6,188 bases of DNA from assembly GCA_012513545.1 (NCBI GenBank), contig JAAZCB010000072.1, positions 1 through 6,188 on the forward strand, read 5' to 3'. Made by a program: the position numbers and the translations under genes. A model generated the notes under the pieces. That model worked only from the letters and a program-made list of their open reading frames with translations. It did not search any database and was not told the DNA's origin. Origin of the DNA: Clostridiaceae bacterium (lineage in GTDB: Bacteria > Bacillota_A > Clostridia > Acetivibrionales > Acetivibrionaceae). Positions 3,124 through 6,188 of this stretch are shown here, piece after piece; the first letter of the stretch is position 1; every line of letters begins with the position of its first letter.

Positions 3124-6100
3124 TTCGCAGTCAAGTGAGTCGAAGGATGCATCAGTGAGTAGAACAACGCTACCAAACGTTAAGGAAAGCCCACAGTCGA
3201 ATACAGTAGTCTTTTCTGCTACAGGAGATAGTGGCATGGAAACTTCTATTAATTCAGAATTACTTTCAGTTACGGAAGAAACCTATAGTTCTTATGAGGT
3301 GGAAATTAATGAAATAGAACCTGTTAAGGTGAAAATTAATGAAATAGAACCTGTTGTTCTGGCAGCAGGAGGAAATCACAGCCTGCATGTTAAAAATGAT
3401 GGAACAGTATGGGCGTGGGGCGACAATACATATGGTCAGCTAGGAGACGGAACAACTACAAATAGTACCATAGCAGTTCAAGTGATGAATGTGGATTATG
3501 ACTTTAAGAATGCTAGATTGAAAGTGAATACTACTACTGGAAAAGATGGTACTGGTTTTTCCGGAGAATTATTCAATTTGGATGTTGGAAAAGGAGAAAA
3601 GGAAGGAAACTTTGGAATTAGACCAAGTAAAGAGGCAAATGTATCTATAGATATTGTATATAATGATGTTACTCTGAAATGGGAATTGGAGTCCATGGAC
3701 ATAAAAATGGAAAACGGAGTAACTATAAAGCTTGAATTTAAGTATTCAGTACCATTAGATGCTTATTTTGGTGGAATGTTGCTTTCCGGATATGCTTATG
3801 TTGAAATCGAGGGTGGTATTAACTTTATTGTAGAAGTAAGCATTCCAGATGTCTCAAAGTTAGACAGCTTGGAGGATTTGATAGCAAAGATAGAAGCAAA
3901 TGTATGGCTGTCAGTAAAGGGTGCTATTGGAGCTGAAGTTGGATACGGACTTCTTTCAGGAGATCTTTTTGTAAAGGGATTGTTAGATATTAATATTCCT
4001 TCTTTGAGAACGACACTTACCTTGTCGTTTGGATATGACTACGGATATCTTTGGTTTTTCTCAGAAGAAGAGTATTTTGAAGAACCAAAAACCTGGATAT
4101 TATATAATGGCATCAAGCAAAAGAATTTATTAAGAATGTTATCTAATTATAGCAGCACAGAAACTGGGCTGACTTCAGAAGGTGAAGAGAATAACGGAGA
4201 GATTATTTTTAAGAGTGCACCTCGTGATTATTTGGAAAACCAGAAATGGATAGGAAAAGACGAGATAATACATGATGCATACCCTGATTCGGATGCTCAG
4301 ATAGCTGCAATAGACAAAGAACTTGGCGATTTGATAATGGTATTTATTGGAGATGACAGCGACAGGAGTGACAACAACCGAACAACAATTTCCTCTTCTA
4401 TATATAAGGATGGTACATGGTCTGAACCGATACAAATTGAGGATGACGGTACTGGAGACGCATTCCCTGATATAGCTGCAGATGGTAAGGATATTTATGC
4501 ATCATGGCTTGATATGACAGAAGAAATTGGAGAAATAGAAAGCTCGTCAGAGGATGATATTACTAAAAACGTTTTGTGCAAAATGGGTATTACTGTTGCA
4601 CAGTATAATGCAGCAACAAATAGCTGGAACAAGGTATTAACCAATAAGACAGAAGGAGCAAATAAGCTGCCTAAGATTGCAGCAAAAAACGGCAAGGTAC
4701 TGGCAACGTGGGTAAATAACAGGGACGGAAAAGCAATTGGGAATAAGCTTTCGCCTGACAATTTATATTATGTATACAACAATGGCGCTGGCTGGACAGA
4801 GCCTAAGGCTTTTCTAACAGATGTTTCAAATGTATATGAAAGTGATTTGTATTTGTCCGGCGATAAAGCATATTATGTTTTTGTTACAGATGCTTACTCT
4901 GAGGACGGACTTTATAAGCTTTACGTTACAAGCTTTGATGGAGAGAATTGGTCAGTGCCTAAAGAGGTGTTAGACAACATGTATCAGGACAGTCATCCGT
5001 CAATAGCTGTTGAAAACAATGAGCCGGTAGTGTTCTGGCAAAACAACAAAGTAATATATAAGTCTTCTCTGAAAACGCCGGATAAAGCTCAAATAGTAGT
5101 CAATTCAGAACAGGCTGAAGACATTTTAGAGCTTAGTGCTGCAAATACTGATGAGGGTATTGCTTTAGCCTGGACAAAGGCAAAGGCAGGGGAACAAAGA
5201 GTTTATGTAAGTACTTATGAAGAGTCGAGTTCGACTTGGACACCAGGTATGGAGATAAATATGAACTCCATGGAGATACCTAAAAACCTTGCATTGGCAG
5301 GTTTGGAAGACTCAGTTATGGTTGTATATAATAAAAACATATATAAGCTTAATGAAGATAACGCATATTATAAAGACAGTACTTCATTGACCTCAACTAT
5401 ATATGTACGAAAGGTTGACCTGGCTATTTCAAAGGATGGTTTATATTTTGAAGATGGTAGTCCAATGCCTGGTGATAGTGCGACTGTAATAGCTGCTGTT
5501 GAGAATGTAGGCGACTTAAGTACGAAAGGTATGAAAGTTTCCCTGTATGAGGGCGAAAAGCTAATAGATCAAAAAGAATTGCCTGACTTGCAATTAAGTA
5601 ATGGTGATAAGAAACTGGTAAGCTTCGATTGGGTAGTTCCTGGCAATTATACCGGATTTACTCTTAGAGCAGTTGTGGAATCCAATAGCGATAGCAATAC
5701 ATCAAATAACACTGCACAATTGGAACAATCATACACCGATTTGGAGATAACCGGAGTCTATAATGAGCTTTATACAAAAAACACAGGTTTTGTTTATGTT
5801 GATGTGAAGAACATTGGATATAGCAGTATAAAAAATGCAAAAGTATTTTTAGCAACAGATAAGGAATTTAAAGATATAATCAGTACTAAAGAAATTGATA
5901 ACTTGGATATCTTTTCTGAAAAAAGGGTAGTATTTGACCTTGAAGCAAGTGATGAACAGATATCAAGCAGAGCAAGAATTTATGCGAAAGTTGAAGTCGA
6001 GCAAAGTGAGATAAATAACTTTAACAATAGTGATTTTACCGTTATAAGGCCATGTGAAGTGTACTTTGGGGTTGTGAATCCAGGAACAGAGGAACCAGGA

Positions 6101-6188
6101 ACAGGTGAGCCGGGAACAGGTGAGCCGGGAACAGGGGAGCCGGGAACAGGAGAGCCGGGAACAGGGGAGCCGGGAACAGGAGAGCCGG
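3110..6188 (+). CDS. Large multidomain exported protein: RCC1 repeat, beta-propeller, two CARDB-like domains (3' end beyond window)
   Basis: The frame is open for 1,026 codons to the window end. ATG 3110 is only the first in-frame start; the true start is probably GTG 2917 in another frame. Residues from 3110: 1-84, Ser/Glu-rich linker with a duplicated INEIEPV; about 85-120, one RCC1 repeat (GGNHSLHVKNDGTVWAWGDN then TYGQLGDGTT); 130-337, an unassigned beta-rich domain; 374-746, seven repeats of about 50 residues. Most of these repeats carry a Trp near 'DG-x-W-S-x-P' (TGG codons at 4247, 4418, 4625, 4793, 4949, 5237), followed by a 'P-x-I-A' strand and a 'W/V-x-x-N/D' strand, which fits a seven-bladed sialidase/BNR-like propeller. 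Residues 769-871 and 876-981 are CARDB-like beta-sandwiches (VIAAVENVGDLSTKGMKVSL; VYVDVKNIG). PGTGE repeats start at 991. These domains usually bind or display rather than catalyse. No catalytic residues were recognised. It is probably extracellular; an anchor may follow. Confidence 0.8.
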   Translation, partial: MPLLDSQSSESKDASVSRTTLPNVKESPQSNTVVFSATGDSGMETSINSELLSVTEETYSSYEVEINEIEPVKVKINEIEPVVLAAGGNHSLHVKNDGTVWAWGDNTYGQLGDGTTTNSTIAVQVMNVDYDFKNARLKVNTTTGKDGTGFSGELFNLDVGKGEKEGNFGIRPSKEANVSIDIVYNDVTLKWELESMDIKMENGVTIKLEFKYSVPLDAYFGGMLLSGYAYVEIEGGINFIVEVSIPDVSKLDSLEDLIAKIEANVWLSVKGAIGAEVGYGLLSGDLFVKGLLDINIPSLRTTLTLSFGYDYGYLWFFSEEEYFEEPKTWILYNGIKQKNLLRMLSNYSSTETGLTSEGEENNGEIIFKSAPRDYLENQKWIGKDEIIHDAYPDSDAQIAAIDKELGDLIMVFIGDDSDRSDNNRTTISSSIYKDGTWSEPIQIEDDGTGDAFPDIAADGKDIYASWLDMTEEIGEIESSSEDDITKNVLCKMGITVAQYNAATNSWNKVLTNKTEGANKLPKIAAKNGKVLATWVNNRDGKAIGNKLSPDNLYYVYNNGAGWTEPKAFLTDVSNVYESDLYLSGDKAYYVFVTDAYSEDGLYKLYVTSFDGENWSVPKEVLDNMYQDSHPSIAVENNEPVVFWQNNKVIYKSSLKTPDKAQIVVNSEQAEDILELSAANTDEGIALAWTKAKAGEQRVYVSTYEESSSTWTPGMEINMNSMEIPKNLALAGLEDSVMVVYNKNIYKLNEDNAYYKDSTSLTSTIYVRKVDLAISKDGLYFEDGSPMPGDSATVIAAVENVGDLSTKGMKVSLYEGEKLIDQKELPDLQLSNGDKKLVSFDWVVPGNYTGFTLRAVVESNSDSNTSNNTAQLEQSYTDLEITGVYNELYTKNTGFVYVDVKNIGYSSIKNAKVFLATDKEFKDIISTKEIDNLDIFSEKRVVFDLEASDEQISSRARIYAKVEVEQSEINNFNNSDFTVIRPCEVYFGVVNPGTEEPGTGEPGTGEPGTGEPGTGEPGTGEPGTGEP
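3299..3355 (+). repeat. Tandem duplication of 30 bp in coding sequence
   Basis: GTG-(G/A)AA-ATTAATGAAATAGAACCTGTT occurs at 3299-3325 and 3329-3355, separated by one codon. It encodes V-E/K-INEIEPV twice. The two copies differ at one base, so the duplication is recent. It sits in the linker just before the RCC1 repeat. Confidence 0.85.
6080..6188 (+). repeat. 15-bp tandem repeat encoding Pro-Gly-Thr-Gly-Glu
   Basis: Seven full units of CC(A/G)GGAACAGGNGAG start at 6080, 6095, 6110, 6125, 6140, 6155 and 6170, and an eighth begins at 6185. The first unit reads PGTEE, the rest PGTGE. Units 4-5 and 6-7 form an identical 30-bp pair alternating GGG and GGA, which shows recent double-unit expansion. 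It is a flexible extracellular linker and continues past the window. Confidence 0.95.

Noticed and set aside
3110..3125. Programmed +1 frameshift of the prfB type at CTT-GCT-TGA
   Set aside because: The site is GCT-TGA rather than CTT-TGA-C, and no Shine-Dalgarno-like stimulator sits at the right distance upstream. Mutation or sequencing error is simpler.
3049..5855. Several minus-strand frames of 62-88 codons across the surface-protein gene
   Set aside because: All lie opposite one continuous plus-strand frame with recognisable domains. Their products are composition artefacts rich in Leu, Ser and Phe.
6080..6188. CRISPR-like array
   Set aside because: The 15-bp units are contiguous without spacers, and stay in frame as PGTGE codons.

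Overview
The window looks like accessory DNA from a low-GC, cellulosome-forming clostridium (Acetivibrio / Ruminiclostridium type). The main evidence is a secreted family-11 xylanase that ends in a two-repeat type I dockerin. AT-rich clostridial codon use, strong AGGAGG-like ribosome sites and TTGACA promoters agree with this. The species cannot be fixed from the sequence alone.

Layout. (1) 1-196, minus strand: the edge of an IS66-family element, with the tail of TnpA overlapping the first 27 codons of TnpB, which runs off the left end. (2) 197-475, plus strand: the 3' remnant of an unidentified gene that abuts the IS66 piece. (3) 549-1663: a sigma-A-type promoter, a structured 5' UTR and a GTG-started GH11 xylanase-dockerin gene. 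(4) 1664-1970: an elaborate antibiotic-resistance leader. It has a 9-codon ORF ending in Met-Arg-Leu-Arg (the macrolide-arrest motif of ErmD-type leaders), a 30-codon second leader ORF, an intrinsic terminator inside that second ORF, and several mutually complementary segments. (5) 1971-2234: an erm-type 23S rRNA methyltransferase cut off after about 78 family-like codons, so almost certainly dead although its control region looks intact. (6) 2235-2916: no convincing gene. It holds scattered hairpins, a good orphan promoter (2404-2432) and a strong intrinsic terminator (2781-2814), which together could delimit a ~375-nt RNA or a conditional leader. (7) 2917-6188: a very large exported protein, broken by a +1 frameshift near codon 62-68. 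After the signal peptide and an acidic linker come one lone RCC1 repeat, an unassigned beta-rich domain, seven beta-propeller-like repeats, two CARDB-like domains and a Pro-Gly-Thr-Gly-Glu repeat linker that continues past the right edge.

How it fits together. The xylanase would be secreted and docked onto a cohesin scaffold. The large protein is probably also an extracellular or surface protein, but its function is unknown. Between them sits what looks like a transferred and decayed macrolide-resistance cassette. The best candidate for something undescribed is the two-stage leader at 1692-1970; second is the orphan promoter-terminator unit before the multi-domain surface protein.
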